The position numbers and the translations under genes are program-made. This document shows positions 45,260-53,452 of a stretch of 64,000 nt of DNA, in pieces. Below the pieces are notes generated by a model, which had not been told where the DNA came from, ran no database searches, and was given only the letters and a program-made list of their open reading frames with translations. Source of the DNA: Bacteroides_D sp963546395 (GTDB taxonomy: Bacteria > Bacteroidota > Bacteroidia > Bacteroidales > CAJPTX01); NCBI GenBank assembly GCA_963546395.1, contig CAUUMS010000009.1:12704-76703 (forward strand), in the 5' to 3' direction. Position 1 is the first letter of the stretch, and each line of letters starts with the position of its first letter.

Positions 45260-45588
45260 GCGACACGGTACTGTTAGACGTTGCATACCTCATGAACGCG
45301 TACATGTGTATAACCGACAAGGATAACGTGCTGATCGTTTGCAGCCATTTGCTTCGGTTTAGTTACGAGAAGGGGGCTCTTACTGGTGAATCCCTTTGAT
45401 GAGCAGGGCAACTTAAAAATCGAGACCGTCATCAGAGAAAGCGATTTAACAGAAACTGGAAAACAGCTATTTGACGACCTAGCAGACAAATGGCTTGCTT
45501 ACACGAGCAACGGGAGTGGGAAAATCGATAGAAAGAACAACGTGAAAATGCTTGAGAAGTATTTCAACAAGCTAAGCCAGAGCGTATA
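45256..45588 (+). pseudogene. immunity-like small protein, copy B, frameshifted in the middle
   Basis: ATG 45256 reads VAYLMNAYMCITDKDN and HLLRFSYEKGALT and then stops at TGA 45397-45399. Removing one G of the pair at 45385-45386 restores the frame into VNPFDEQGNLKIETVIRESD and on to EKYFNKLSQSV before TAG at 45586-45588, giving about 110 aa that aligns with copy A without gaps at that point. The second half is also readable from a GTG at 45386. So copy B lost its frame at a different point from copy A. Either both are decayed, or the breaks are sequencing errors or recoding sites. Confidence 0.6.
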
Positions 45589-45683
45589 GCTGGCTGGCAA
45601 TGTGGCTCACTCGATCATCCCCACCGCATAGGCACCGCAATTTCAGCTATTGACGGCAGATCGATAACGTATAGTAAGGTAGA

Positions 45684-45719
45684 GGGGGCCTCACCGCTCT
45701 AGTAGCGGCACAGGCCCCC
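45684..45719. terminator. GC hairpin between the immunity-like pair and the export operon
   Basis: Outer stem GGGGGCCT/AGGCCCCC with inner CCGCT/AGCGG; it could act for either convergent strand. On plus CCCTTTCTTCC follows at some distance. Confidence 0.65.
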
Positions 45720-45814
45720 CATCACTCCCTTTCTTCCAAATCTCAGTATCACCAACTAGCGGCCTATACAATGGGGAAATGGCACCCCCACGCTGGTAAA
45801 GACGGTGACTCCAG

Positions 45815-47245
45815 CTAAAACGAGTAGATAACCTGGCAGTAGGCATCGCCATTGTGCCGCGCCGGATGGAGTGCAGACTGCTTACCTGTGAGCAGAATGT
45901 GCGCCCCCACCTTCAAGTCGAGATTATCAATCGGCGTGTACGTAAGCTCAGGGAGCGCAAACAGGGCGTAAGTGCCCGCCACATCGTCGAACTCATCCAC
46001 CCGTAGCATCCCGTTCAGCGGGGCCAACTTGATGCGCGCATCGTCCGATGTCCACTCGGCCACCCAGGACAAATAGTCGTGCAGTGCCTTCCGGCCCTCT
46101 TCATGAGCCATGCCATGGGCATATTGCAAGTTGACGTACAGGTTGATCGGGAACGTGTAATCGGCCCCCACCGTGTACTTAACGTATGGCTCCTTGGCGA
46201 GCACCAGGCTATCGGACAACTTGAGCGGGAACTGCCCCATAAGTGGGAAACCGGGTAGCCCTATGCCAACCTTCGCCGCACGCTCCATGCGAACCTCATG
46301 CTCGGGGAGGAATAGTGCCGCCTCTCCCCACACCCCCACACTACCAATGGCACCCGCTACGTCAAATCCCACCACCTGGCGAATCGGATGGCTGAGCGTA
46401 GCCTTCACGTCGGCGCTCACGGTAGCCGTCAGCGTTGGCGCAGAAAAGCTAGTCACCCGAGCCTCCGTGTTAACGCTACTGGGCACTGGCATCGGCATCG
46501 GTTGCCGCAGCCAGCTGAGCGAAAGCGAGAAATTGCGGATGTCACAGCCCAACTTCACCGCATAGGTGGCATTCTTTAGGCTCCATCCGGGAGCCTCATC
46601 GTGCCATGACATGGTGACCGGATCGGCCTTCACGCGCACAGTGCCCGCCATTGGCACCTCAACATCGAACGACCTAGGATACTTCGCCGTCACGGCCTCT
46701 AGCCACTGCCGTGTCGGGAGCACCGCCCCCTCAAAGTGGGGCGTAAAGACACCCGTGAGCGTGAATGGCCCCATGTAGCACCGGGCCTGGAGGGAGTTGG
46801 TAGGCATGTGGCACCCCACGTCCCAAAAATCCTCCAGATCCACGGGGTTCACATTGTCCGTCGGATTAAGCCTATCGGCCGTTCCCCAGGCAATGCGTTG
46901 CCGCCCCACGGTGATGTCGAGATTCTTGAGCAGGAATCCGTAGAGCTCCACGTAAGCCTCACGCAGCTGAAAGGTGCCCGGCTTAGTCTCGAAGGGCGAA
47001 GAGGATATCAGGCGACGCACCCACACATCGCTGTAGAACTTCACACGCCCATCGATGGTGTAGGAAGGCGTAAGGCTTAGGCGATACTCCTGCCAGCTAA
47101 GCTGGCCATTGTACGTTGAGAGGCGATCATCCAGACGGAGGGCTCCCCCCAGTTCAAGGCGTTGCCCCTCCTCCTGCGCATGCAGGGGAACAAGCGGCAC
47201 GAGCATCATGGCGAGTGCCAGAGCCGCGCGTAGACGAGTATGCAT
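45815..47245 (-). CDS. DUF1302-type outer-membrane beta-barrel of an MMPL export module
   Basis: 476 aa. Signal peptide 1-23 (ending PLHAQ). The body is made of amphipathic beta strands with the landmark VGRQRIAWGTADRLNPTDNV, which occurs in DUF1302-like barrels encoded next to MMPL pumps and LolA-like proteins. It ends in an aromatic residue (CQVIYSF), as many outer-membrane barrels do. Probable role: outer-membrane acceptor or channel for the hydrophobic substrate moved by the module. It is the third structural gene of the TetR-MMPL-LolA-like-barrel run, 24 nt after the preceding gene. Confidence 0.85.
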   Translation of the reverse strand: MHTRLRAALALAMMLVPLVPLHAQEEGQRLELGGALRLDDRLSTYNGQLSWQEYRLSLTPSYTIDGRVKFYSDVWVRRLISSSPFETKPGTFQLREAYVELYGFLLKNLDITVGRQRIAWGTADRLNPTDNVNPVDLEDFWDVGCHMPTNSLQARCYMGPFTLTGVFTPHFEGAVLPTRQWLEAVTAKYPRSFDVEVPMAGTVRVKADPVTMSWHDEAPGWSLKNATYAVKLGCDIRNFSLSLSWLRQPMPMPVPSSVNTEARVTSFSAPTLTATVSADVKATLSHPIRQVVGFDVAGAIGSVGVWGEAALFLPEHEVRMERAAKVGIGLPGFPLMGQFPLKLSDSLVLAKEPYVKYTVGADYTFPINLYVNLQYAHGMAHEEGRKALHDYLSWVAEWTSDDARIKLAPLNGMLRVDEFDDVAGTYALFALPELTYTPIDNLDLKVGAHILLTGKQSALHPARHNGDAYCQVIYSF

Positions 47246-47269
47246 GGCTATTGACGATTATTTAGGCAA

Positions 47270-48007
47270 CTATCGCTGCAAATTCCTATCGGTGAACACA
47301 TCATCGGCCAGGCCCGAGTCCACCTCCACCTTCTGCACCTGCATTGTGGTTACCGATCCGCTCTTCAGGTCGCGCATCTCAGTCCGGTGAGCCATCAGCA
47401 CCCCCTTCTCTGGCCGAACATCCGTGGCCGTCATGCGCTTCACCTGCTCACCCTTTCGGTAGAATACAACCTCAGTGGGATACCAATCGCTCGCCCGAAC
47501 GTGGATCTCCAGCTCGCTGTAGTCGCTCTGCGTACCAGGCTTTGGCGTGAGCACCAGCACATACTCGCCCCCCTGTTGCTGCTTAATGGTGGGCATCCAT
47601 AGCTCGGCATAACGCTTAGCCTCGAGATCCTCGTAGGAGTAATCGGTGCCGGCGAACTTGCCATTCTTAACGTGAGCCGCAATGCGACGCACCTTCTTGT
47701 AGGCCGGCAAGTACAGCGACATGTTATCGCCTGGCAATGATAGGAACCCGATACCCTTCTGCGCAGCGGGCGACAGGAATTTAATCATGCGCCGATCCGT
47801 GCCCTTCTGCCAGAGCTGCAAGGTGCGCTCCGACTTTACCCCACCCTTTGCCGTGATGGTCATGCTGCTTGTGGCCACCAGATCCTTCGCGGCATGTAGC
47901 ACATCATCCGCATGCTTGAGCACATCGTCAGCCGTCTGTGCGCTAGCCGACGAGGCAACCAATCCGAGGGCCACACCCCAAGCGAGGAAAATAGCTTTCG
48001 TTCTCAT
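47270..48007 (-). CDS. LolA-like outer-membrane lipoprotein-sorting protein
   Basis: 245 aa. Signal peptide 1-23 (MRTKAIFLAWGVALGLVASSASA). The mature part is the half-open beta barrel of LolA/LolB/YhdA-type proteins that ferry lipidic molecules across the periplasm: TSSMTITAKGGVKSERTLQLW, MIKFLSPAAQKGIGFLSLPGDNMSLYLPAYKKVRRI, GTDYSYEDL and WYPTEVVFYRKG are the typical blocks of the family member paired with MMPL pumps. It lies 9 nt after the MMPL gene, so it should be its periplasmic partner. Substrate unknown. Confidence 0.9.
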   Translation of the reverse strand: MRTKAIFLAWGVALGLVASSASAQTADDVLKHADDVLHAAKDLVATSSMTITAKGGVKSERTLQLWQKGTDRRMIKFLSPAAQKGIGFLSLPGDNMSLYLPAYKKVRRIAAHVKNGKFAGTDYSYEDLEAKRYAELWMPTIKQQQGGEYVLVLTPKPGTQSDYSELEIHVRASDWYPTEVVFYRKGEQVKRMTATDVRPEKGVLMAHRTEMRDLKSGSVTTMQVQKVEVDSGLADDVFTDRNLQR

Positions 48008-48016
48008 GATCTTACC

Positions 48017-50293
48017 TTATTTGCGATTACGATGCGAGTACATGATGATGGCGGGTAGCAGTATGAGGGCTGCCACGCCAGAGATGCACATGGTGATGGC
48101 CATCAGCAGGCCGAATTGCTGCAACGGCACCAGCGAGGCGAACAGCAGCACTAGGAACCCGCAGGCCACCGAGAACACGTTAAAGACAACCCCACGCCCT
48201 GAGGTGAGCAGCGTCTGGCGTATGGCCTCCTCGCGGCTCATCCCCTCGAGCACACGCTTGCGGAACCCCGTCATGAAGTGTATCGAGTAGTCGATCCCCG
48301 TGCCCACAGCGACCCCTGCAATGAGCACTGTGGCCAGATCGAGATGGATGCCCAGGAACCCCATCGTCCCAAACATTACTACGATGGTGGTGAGCAGCGG
48401 GACAAACCCTATCAGCGCCTGCCTGAACGAGCGCATCAGCGCCACCATGCACAGGAAGACGAACACGCAGGCAAAGGCAAGACTAGAGTACAGATTGTGG
48501 ATGAGATTGTCATCAAAATTGGCGTAGATGGGTGGAACTCCCGTCACGGCAAATGACACCTCACCTGTGCTCAGCTCCTGCGCCATAGCTCGCAGCGTCT
48601 CCGTCACGCGGTGATACTCCTCGCTCGGCCCATTACGCATCGTGCAATGGATGATGGACTCACTCCTATCCGGGGCGCAGTACTGCTCCAGCGTGGACTC
48701 TCCCTCGAGCAGAAACCAGAGGTTATCCACCTTCTCCTGCGCGTCGGGCAGCCGATACCCCTCCCCCATCACCTCGTTCATACGGCGGAAAAAGGTGATA
48801 AGCGACGTTTGATTCTGCACCCCCCGCAACGTGTCGAGCCTCTCGGTGAACCGCTGCATGGCCTGGAGCGTCTCAAGGCTATTCATATCTCCTCTCACCA
48901 GCACCTGCACCGGCAGCGTCCCGCCCAGATCCTGATTCAGCACGCGCGCCGAGCGGCGCATTATGGTGTTCTGCTTGAAGTAGTACAGCACGTCGATGTT
49001 GCTGCTGATGCGCGTAATGCCGTAGCCCACCCCAAGCGCAATGAGCACCAGCACCAGGATGCAACGCCCCGACCGATGTAGGATCACCCCCACCGTCCAG
49101 CGGAATATGGGGGCCGCCAGGAGCGTCTGCTCCCTCACCCCCGCCCTGGGCGAGCGGAAGTAGGAATCCATGGCCGGCAGAAATGCCAGCGAGAGCATCA
49201 GGCAGAACAGCACACCGATAGACATGAACAAACCAAACTCGCGTATCACCGATAGGTATGCCCCCGGGATGAACGAGAGGAACCCCACCACCGTGGTAAC
49301 CCCCGCCAGCAGCACCGGCACCACCACCAGGCGTAGGCCCTTGATCACCACCTCGCGATGCGGGGAACCGTCCTCAGACAGGCGGGTGAAATTGAGCACA
49401 TGTATCGAGTAGGCACTCCCTACCGCGAAGAGCACCACCGGAATAGAGGCCGACACCGGCGTCAGCGGCACCCCCAGCAGGGCCATCAGTCCAAGGGTCC
49501 ACACCACCGAGATGCCCACCGTCGTCATCGGGAGCAGCACCCCCCGTTTGGAGCGGAAGGAGAGGAAGAGAATCACGGCCATCACTAGCACAATGATCGG
49601 GATCAGGCGGCGGAGGTCGTTCATAATCCCCCGCGTCAGCTCTAGCTGCTGCACGGGCATACCGGCCAGATACAGCTGCAACTCAGGCTTGGCCTTGGCA
49701 GCCAGCAGATCCTGCACCCGCTGCGCCACCACCTCGCGCTCGGCCGACGCGCTCAGGAAGACCAGGATCGGCGCCAGCCGCCCATCCGGCGAAAGGAGAC
49801 GGCCTGCGTAGATCTCATTCGTCGCAATGTAGTGTTGCAGGGCCCGCGTAGCGCTGTCCGTCCACTGGAATTCATCCCCGTACAGCTTGGTGATGGTCAA
49901 ATCATCATTCTCGCTCCTGATGTCCATCGTATTGGTGAGCGAGAGGGCCTTTTCCACTCCATCGATGGCGGCGCAGGCCTCCGTCAAATCATCCAGCAGG
50001 CCAAAGCCCTCCTGGCACACAATGCCCTCATTGCGCTGCACCCCCACCACGATAACGTTGCCCACACAGTAGGTGGTATCCACGTAGTCGAACAGCTTAA
50101 CAGTCTCATCATCACTAGGGAGGTAGGACATGAAGTTGCTGTTGACCGTGATGCGACGTATGGACCATGCGGCCAGCAACGTCACCACGCCCACGGCGAC
50201 AATGATCGCCAGGCGATACCGAATAATCCGTTGCACAAACTGGTTCACTGCTGTACTGCTAATCTGATTGGGTAAATGGGTTTCGACGAGCAC
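48017..50293 (-). CDS. MMPL/RND-family transporter
   Basis: 758 aa from GTG 50293; GTG 50248 (VNQFVQRIIRY) is an alternative, and no ATG is suitable. Twelve transmembrane segments in two halves, each with a large periplasmic loop: first helix about residues 28-45, loop with SNFMSYLPSDDETVKLFDY, helices with VLFAVGSAYSIHVLNF and, in the second half, GTGIDYSIHFMTGFRKR. The second half repeats the first. Such HpnN/MMPL proteins move lipids, hopanoids or hydrophobic compounds out of the inner membrane using proton force. Followed immediately by LolA-like and barrel genes and preceded by a TetR regulator with operators. Confidence 0.92.
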   Translation of the reverse strand: MLVETHLPNQISSTAVNQFVQRIIRYRLAIIVAVGVVTLLAAWSIRRITVNSNFMSYLPSDDETVKLFDYVDTTYCVGNVIVVGVQRNEGIVCQEGFGLLDDLTEACAAIDGVEKALSLTNTMDIRSENDDLTITKLYGDEFQWTDSATRALQHYIATNEIYAGRLLSPDGRLAPILVFLSASAEREVVAQRVQDLLAAKAKPELQLYLAGMPVQQLELTRGIMNDLRRLIPIIVLVMAVILFLSFRSKRGVLLPMTTVGISVVWTLGLMALLGVPLTPVSASIPVVLFAVGSAYSIHVLNFTRLSEDGSPHREVVIKGLRLVVVPVLLAGVTTVVGFLSFIPGAYLSVIREFGLFMSIGVLFCLMLSLAFLPAMDSYFRSPRAGVREQTLLAAPIFRWTVGVILHRSGRCILVLVLIALGVGYGITRISSNIDVLYYFKQNTIMRRSARVLNQDLGGTLPVQVLVRGDMNSLETLQAMQRFTERLDTLRGVQNQTSLITFFRRMNEVMGEGYRLPDAQEKVDNLWFLLEGESTLEQYCAPDRSESIIHCTMRNGPSEEYHRVTETLRAMAQELSTGEVSFAVTGVPPIYANFDDNLIHNLYSSLAFACVFVFLCMVALMRSFRQALIGFVPLLTTIVVMFGTMGFLGIHLDLATVLIAGVAVGTGIDYSIHFMTGFRKRVLEGMSREEAIRQTLLTSGRGVVFNVFSVACGFLVLLFASLVPLQQFGLLMAITMCISGVAALILLPAIIMYSHRNRK

Positions 50294-50384
50294 TCACGCG
50301 GTGCGACCTCCTGCCGCAGTGCGGCGACTGCCCCGTCACGCAAGGGCGTGCATCGTGTCAAAAAAACGTTCGCATACGCAATAT

Positions 50385-50402
50385 CATACCGACCGTTCGG
50401 TT
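50385..50402 (-). promoter_or_regulatory. TetR-type operator ahead of the MMPL gene
   Basis: CATACCGACCGTTCGGTT contains inverted arms ACCGA/TCGGT around CCGT. The same sequence, differing by one base, overlaps the start of tetR (51047-51064). Located 92 nt upstream of GTG 50293. Confidence 0.7.
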
Positions 50403-50422
50403 ACAACCACACCAAAAAAATA

Positions 50423-51049
50423 TCACCCCTGCGCAAGTATCGTGCGATAGACCCGCATATAGACATCGCGAAATGACTCCATCGACAGCGTGGGCGTGAA
50501 CAGACTATGCAGCCCGAGGCCCGCCTGAAGGGTAGAGAAAAGCGTGATATAGAGGTCGATGTCCACCTCTGGGTGTATCTCCCTTGTGCGCACGGCGTAG
50601 TTCAGCACACGCTGCCACGCACGACGTTCAGCCTCCACCAGCTCCTTCACCCGGGCCGAAAATCCATCGTAAAATTCTTCTGCTTGCACCATGAGGCGGT
50701 AGAATGCAAAGTCGTTCAGCTTATGCTCCGTGATCTGGCGCAGCCCCTCCACGTACTCCTCGCAGCGCGTCATCATCCGCTCCAGCGCATCCCGCAGCGG
50801 GTGGGGTCCCTCCAACCCATCGTCGTCGGGCATCAGCCGGAACACCGGGAACAGGTAGCGGTCTATCACGCAGCGGAATAGCTCCTCCTTACCCTTGAAA
50901 TGGTGGTACATGGCCCCCCGAGACACCTGCGTCTCTTGCTGCAAGTCGCCCACCGAGACGCTCCCGTAGCTCCGTTGCAGAAAGAGCACCAACGCCTTCC
51001 GCATCAGCAACTCCCTCGTCTCGCTGGAACGCTCCCCCCTCTCAAGCAT
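50423..51049 (-). CDS. TetR/AcrR family transcriptional repressor
   Basis: 208 aa. N-terminal helix-turn-helix (residues about 8-55): RELLMRKALVLFLQRSYGSVSVGDLQQETQVSRGAMYHHFKGKEELFRCVIDRYL, a canonical TetR pattern with the YHHF recognition helix end. The C-terminal ligand domain is variable. It precedes the MMPL export genes by 130 nt. Two almost identical palindromic sites, one over its own start codon and one ahead of the MMPL gene, indicate that it represses itself and the pump; a hydrophobic substrate would be the inducer. Confidence 0.93.
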   Translation of the reverse strand: MLERGERSSETRELLMRKALVLFLQRSYGSVSVGDLQQETQVSRGAMYHHFKGKEELFRCVIDRYLFPVFRLMPDDDGLEGPHPLRDALERMMTRCEEYVEGLRQITEHKLNDFAFYRLMVQAEEFYDGFSARVKELVEAERRAWQRVLNYAVRTREIHPEVDIDLYITLFSTLQAGLGLHSLFTPTLSMESFRDVYMRVYRTILAQG

Positions 51050-51064
51050 ACCGACCGTTCTGTT
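51047..51064 (-). promoter_or_regulatory. TetR-type operator overlapping the tetR start
   Basis: CATACCGACCGTTCTGTT: the CAT is the complement of the tetR ATG. Seventeen of 18 bases match the site at 50385-50402. It lies between the -7 box at 51075-51082 and the start codon, where a bound repressor would block the promoter. Confidence 0.7.
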
Positions 51065-51074
51065 TTATTAACGG

Positions 51075-51082
51075 CAAATGTA
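51075..51082 (-). promoter_or_regulatory. -7 box TACATTTG of tetR
   Basis: TAnnTTTG match with a TTG element about 19 nt upstream on minus; leader about 20 nt. Confidence 0.65.
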
Positions 51083-51257
51083 CAACAAATATCCATTCGC
51101 GCAATATTCCGCCACGCATTCACTCCATCCCAAGAGCTATCGCAGGGCCCGTCCGGCGGCTACAACAACGCCCATCCCCCGATCTGCGCATGCAAATCGA
51201 GAGATGGGCGTGCTATAAATCCGTACATTCAGCACCCGCTAAGAGGAGCCCGGGGGA

Positions 51258-52217
51258 TCAGATCGGGCGCACGTGCTTGGCAATCAACTGGCCCGTGCTG
51301 CTCCTCTGCCCGATCTTGAAGCTCACCTCGTCACCATCGCGCAGCGAGGAGAACTCGCAATCCTCCACATCCACGCGGTGGAAGAAGAGGTTGTTCGGTG
51401 GGAAGCGAATGAACCCGTACCCATCAGCGATATGAATGTTCATGATGGTACCTCGGTAGTACTCCTCATATTCCACCGACTCTTGCGAATCATTCACCCG
51501 GGGCTCATCCTGCGACTCATGCCCCTCGTCCACCTCATCCATCACCTCGCTCGATCGGGCCCCATCATCCACCGGCAAGAACAGCTCTTGCACGTAGCCG
51601 ATGCCATGATCCAGGCCGTAATCGATCACCATGTGTGCCGACACAGGGTAGCACACCTCCTGGAGCAGATCCTGCGAGGTGCGCGTCACCACGGTGCGTC
51701 CCGAATCGTCCTGATAGGTGAACTCCCAGTTGAGCACCATGGTGCGCAGTCCCAGCGAGTTCACCTTGCGCACCAGCGGCAGGTATTCCCCGTCGGACGT
51801 GATGAGCACCAGCACATCGAACTTGCGCGCGATAGCCTGCTCGTAGGCCTCCAGGGCGAGCCACACGTCGATCCCCTTCTCCTCCTTCTTCCCATTGCGC
51901 GTGCGCAGCGGCAGGAAGTGCGACGAGATACCCATGGACATGAGGATGTCGTCGAAGACGCGATCGTTATACAGCTGATTGCCCCGCTGATTGGCCTCCT
52001 GGGCGCTGAGGCGTCCCCGGAAATAGTGCGCACTCATCACGCGAGCAGCCCCTAGCGGAGCATCCTCCGCCTCCTCCACGAGCCGGCAAATGAACCGGTG
52101 GAAACCCGGTAGGCTCAACCGTTGCCGCAAGGCGTGGAAGTAATTGTAATAATTGCTAACGTGCAAGAAGTAATTCCCGTCGTAAAAAACGCCGATCTTT
52201 ATCTGTTCTTTTGCCAT
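51258..52217 (-). CDS. NYN-domain putative nuclease fused to a cold-shock-like domain
   Basis: 319 aa from ATG 52217 (MAKEQIKIGVFYDGNYF). The N-terminal NYN/PIN-like domain (LabA/DUF88 type) shows the acidic metal-binding positions: D13 in FYDGNYF, D in KGIDVWLALEAYE, and D in LVLITSDGEYLPLVRKV. It is predicted to cut RNA. An acidic linker (about 215-250, DEVDEGHESQDEP) leads to a C-terminal OB domain of the cold-shock type: GTIMNIHIADGYGFIRFPPNNLFFHRVDV, close to the CSD RNP1/RNP2 motifs. The fusion fits an RNA-binding nuclease. The open frame continues to 52415, but the TAACTTTG box at 52269 supports 52217. Confidence 0.85.
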   Translation of the reverse strand: MAKEQIKIGVFYDGNYFLHVSNYYNYFHALRQRLSLPGFHRFICRLVEEAEDAPLGAARVMSAHYFRGRLSAQEANQRGNQLYNDRVFDDILMSMGISSHFLPLRTRNGKKEEKGIDVWLALEAYEQAIARKFDVLVLITSDGEYLPLVRKVNSLGLRTMVLNWEFTYQDDSGRTVVTRTSQDLLQEVCYPVSAHMVIDYGLDHGIGYVQELFLPVDDGARSSEVMDEVDEGHESQDEPRVNDSQESVEYEEYYRGTIMNIHIADGYGFIRFPPNNLFFHRVDVEDCEFSSLRDGDEVSFKIGQRSSTGQLIAKHVRPI

Positions 52218-52268
52218 AATACCTATTTTCAGAACGTTTTCCGTGCAATATGCGCCCGGCGCGCTGCA

Positions 52269-52276
52269 CAAAGTTA
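52269..52276 (-). promoter_or_regulatory. -7 box TAACTTTG of the NYN-cold-shock gene
   Basis: TAnnTTTG match on minus, 52 nt before ATG 52217. Confidence 0.6.
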
Positions 52277-52424
52277 ATACAAAGCCAGCAGACTGGCTAC
52301 GCATTGGCGAATCTCGTCCCTGAATTCCAGCCTTCCACCCCAGAAATATCGCCTTACACCCAAGCTGTTCCCCCCAAATAACGCACCATTCGGCCAGGTA
52401 GTACTTCGGGTACAATGCGCTCGT

Positions 52425-53336
52425 TCACAGCACCTCAGTCGTCCGGGGCTCCACGTGCACGGTGACCTCAAGGCCAAAATCCCGAGCCAGTTCGCGCTCG
52501 ATGTGCGCAATGATAATGCCCGCCTCGCACACCGTCATCTGCGGCGGTAGCGTGATATGCAATGTCAGCTCCTGGCGACGCACATAGTTGTGCCAGCGGA
52601 AATCGTGCAGCTGCAAATCGTCATCCGGGTAGAGCGTCCCGACCCGCCGCATGATGGCCTCAGCCAGCTCAGCCGGGGGACGCTCACCCACAATGGCACT
52701 GGCCGTGGTGCGCACCGTCCGATAGGCCACCAGGGCTATAAAGAGTGCCACCGCCAGCCCCAGCACGCCATCCATCCACCACGCCCACCCCTCTAGGGCA
52801 ATGCCTAGCAGAATCACCAGCGAGGAGAGCGCATCGCTCCGGTGGTGCCACCCATCGGCCCGTAGCGCCATATTCCCCGCGCGTCGAGCCGCGTAGAACG
52901 CTAGGCGAGCCATCACCTCTTTTATCACTGCCCCGGCCGCGGTAACCACAATGGCCAGCGTGCCAAACTGTGCCGACTGACGATGGAAGAGCCCATCCAG
53001 CGACTCCGCAGCAAAATAGCAGGCCACAGCCGCGAGCATCATCCCCACGAGCATCGAAGCCACAAGCTCGTAACGACCATGACCGAAGGGATGCCTCGCA
53101 TCGGGAGGACGCACCGCCAGACGCACCCCCGCCAGCACAATCAGCGAGCTGAACGTATCGGTCAGCGTGTGCCACGCATCGGCCTGCAAGGCCACTGAGT
53201 GGCTCACCACGCCAGCCCACAGCTTGACGGCAAACAACGCCACATTGCCCACAATGGCGACCCAGATGGCCGCATTGGTGAGCACCGCATGCGACTGGCA
53301 AGCCCCTACCCCCTGGAGCGAACTATGCGAATCCAT
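52425..53336 (-). CDS. cation diffusion facilitator transporter
   Basis: 303 aa from ATG 53336 (MDSHSSLQG); ATG 53369 is possible. Six membrane helices and a cytosolic ferredoxin-like C-terminal domain. Metal-site motifs: DAWHTLTDTFSS in helix 2 and DGWHHRSDAL in helix 5, giving the His/Asp tetrad of Zn/Cd/Fe exporters with HxxxD spacing; HPFGHGRYE follows helix 2. The C-terminal domain has the usual LHDFRWHNYV and HITLPPQMTV. Probably exports Zn2+ or Fe2+ by proton exchange. No regulator adjacent. Confidence 0.94.
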   Translation of the reverse strand: MDSHSSLQGVGACQSHAVLTNAAIWVAIVGNVALFAVKLWAGVVSHSVALQADAWHTLTDTFSSLIVLAGVRLAVRPPDARHPFGHGRYELVASMLVGMMLAAVACYFAAESLDGLFHRQSAQFGTLAIVVTAAGAVIKEVMARLAFYAARRAGNMALRADGWHHRSDALSSLVILLGIALEGWAWWMDGVLGLAVALFIALVAYRTVRTTASAIVGERPPAELAEAIMRRVGTLYPDDDLQLHDFRWHNYVRRQELTLHITLPPQMTVCEAGIIIAHIERELARDFGLEVTVHVEPRTTEVL

Positions 53337-53452
53337 CAGGCCTCCTGCCCGTTCTGCTAGCCACGACACCTCCCACGCATGTACTCCTGTGGAGCAATTT
53401 CAGTCCTCCGCCCCGCACGGTGCCGAATGCTGGCTTCGATAAAAGAACAGAT

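Larger units (their letters stand above)
44760..45665 (+). repeat. tandem duplication of a ~420-bp unit
   Basis: The gene copies A and B and their 3' flanks (45090-45170 and 45586-45660) correspond base by base, including TAGC, GGCTCAC, CCGCATAGGC and TTTCAGCTATTGAC-like stretches. The 3' flank is better conserved than the coding part, so conversion or recent duplication may have acted there. Confidence 0.7.
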
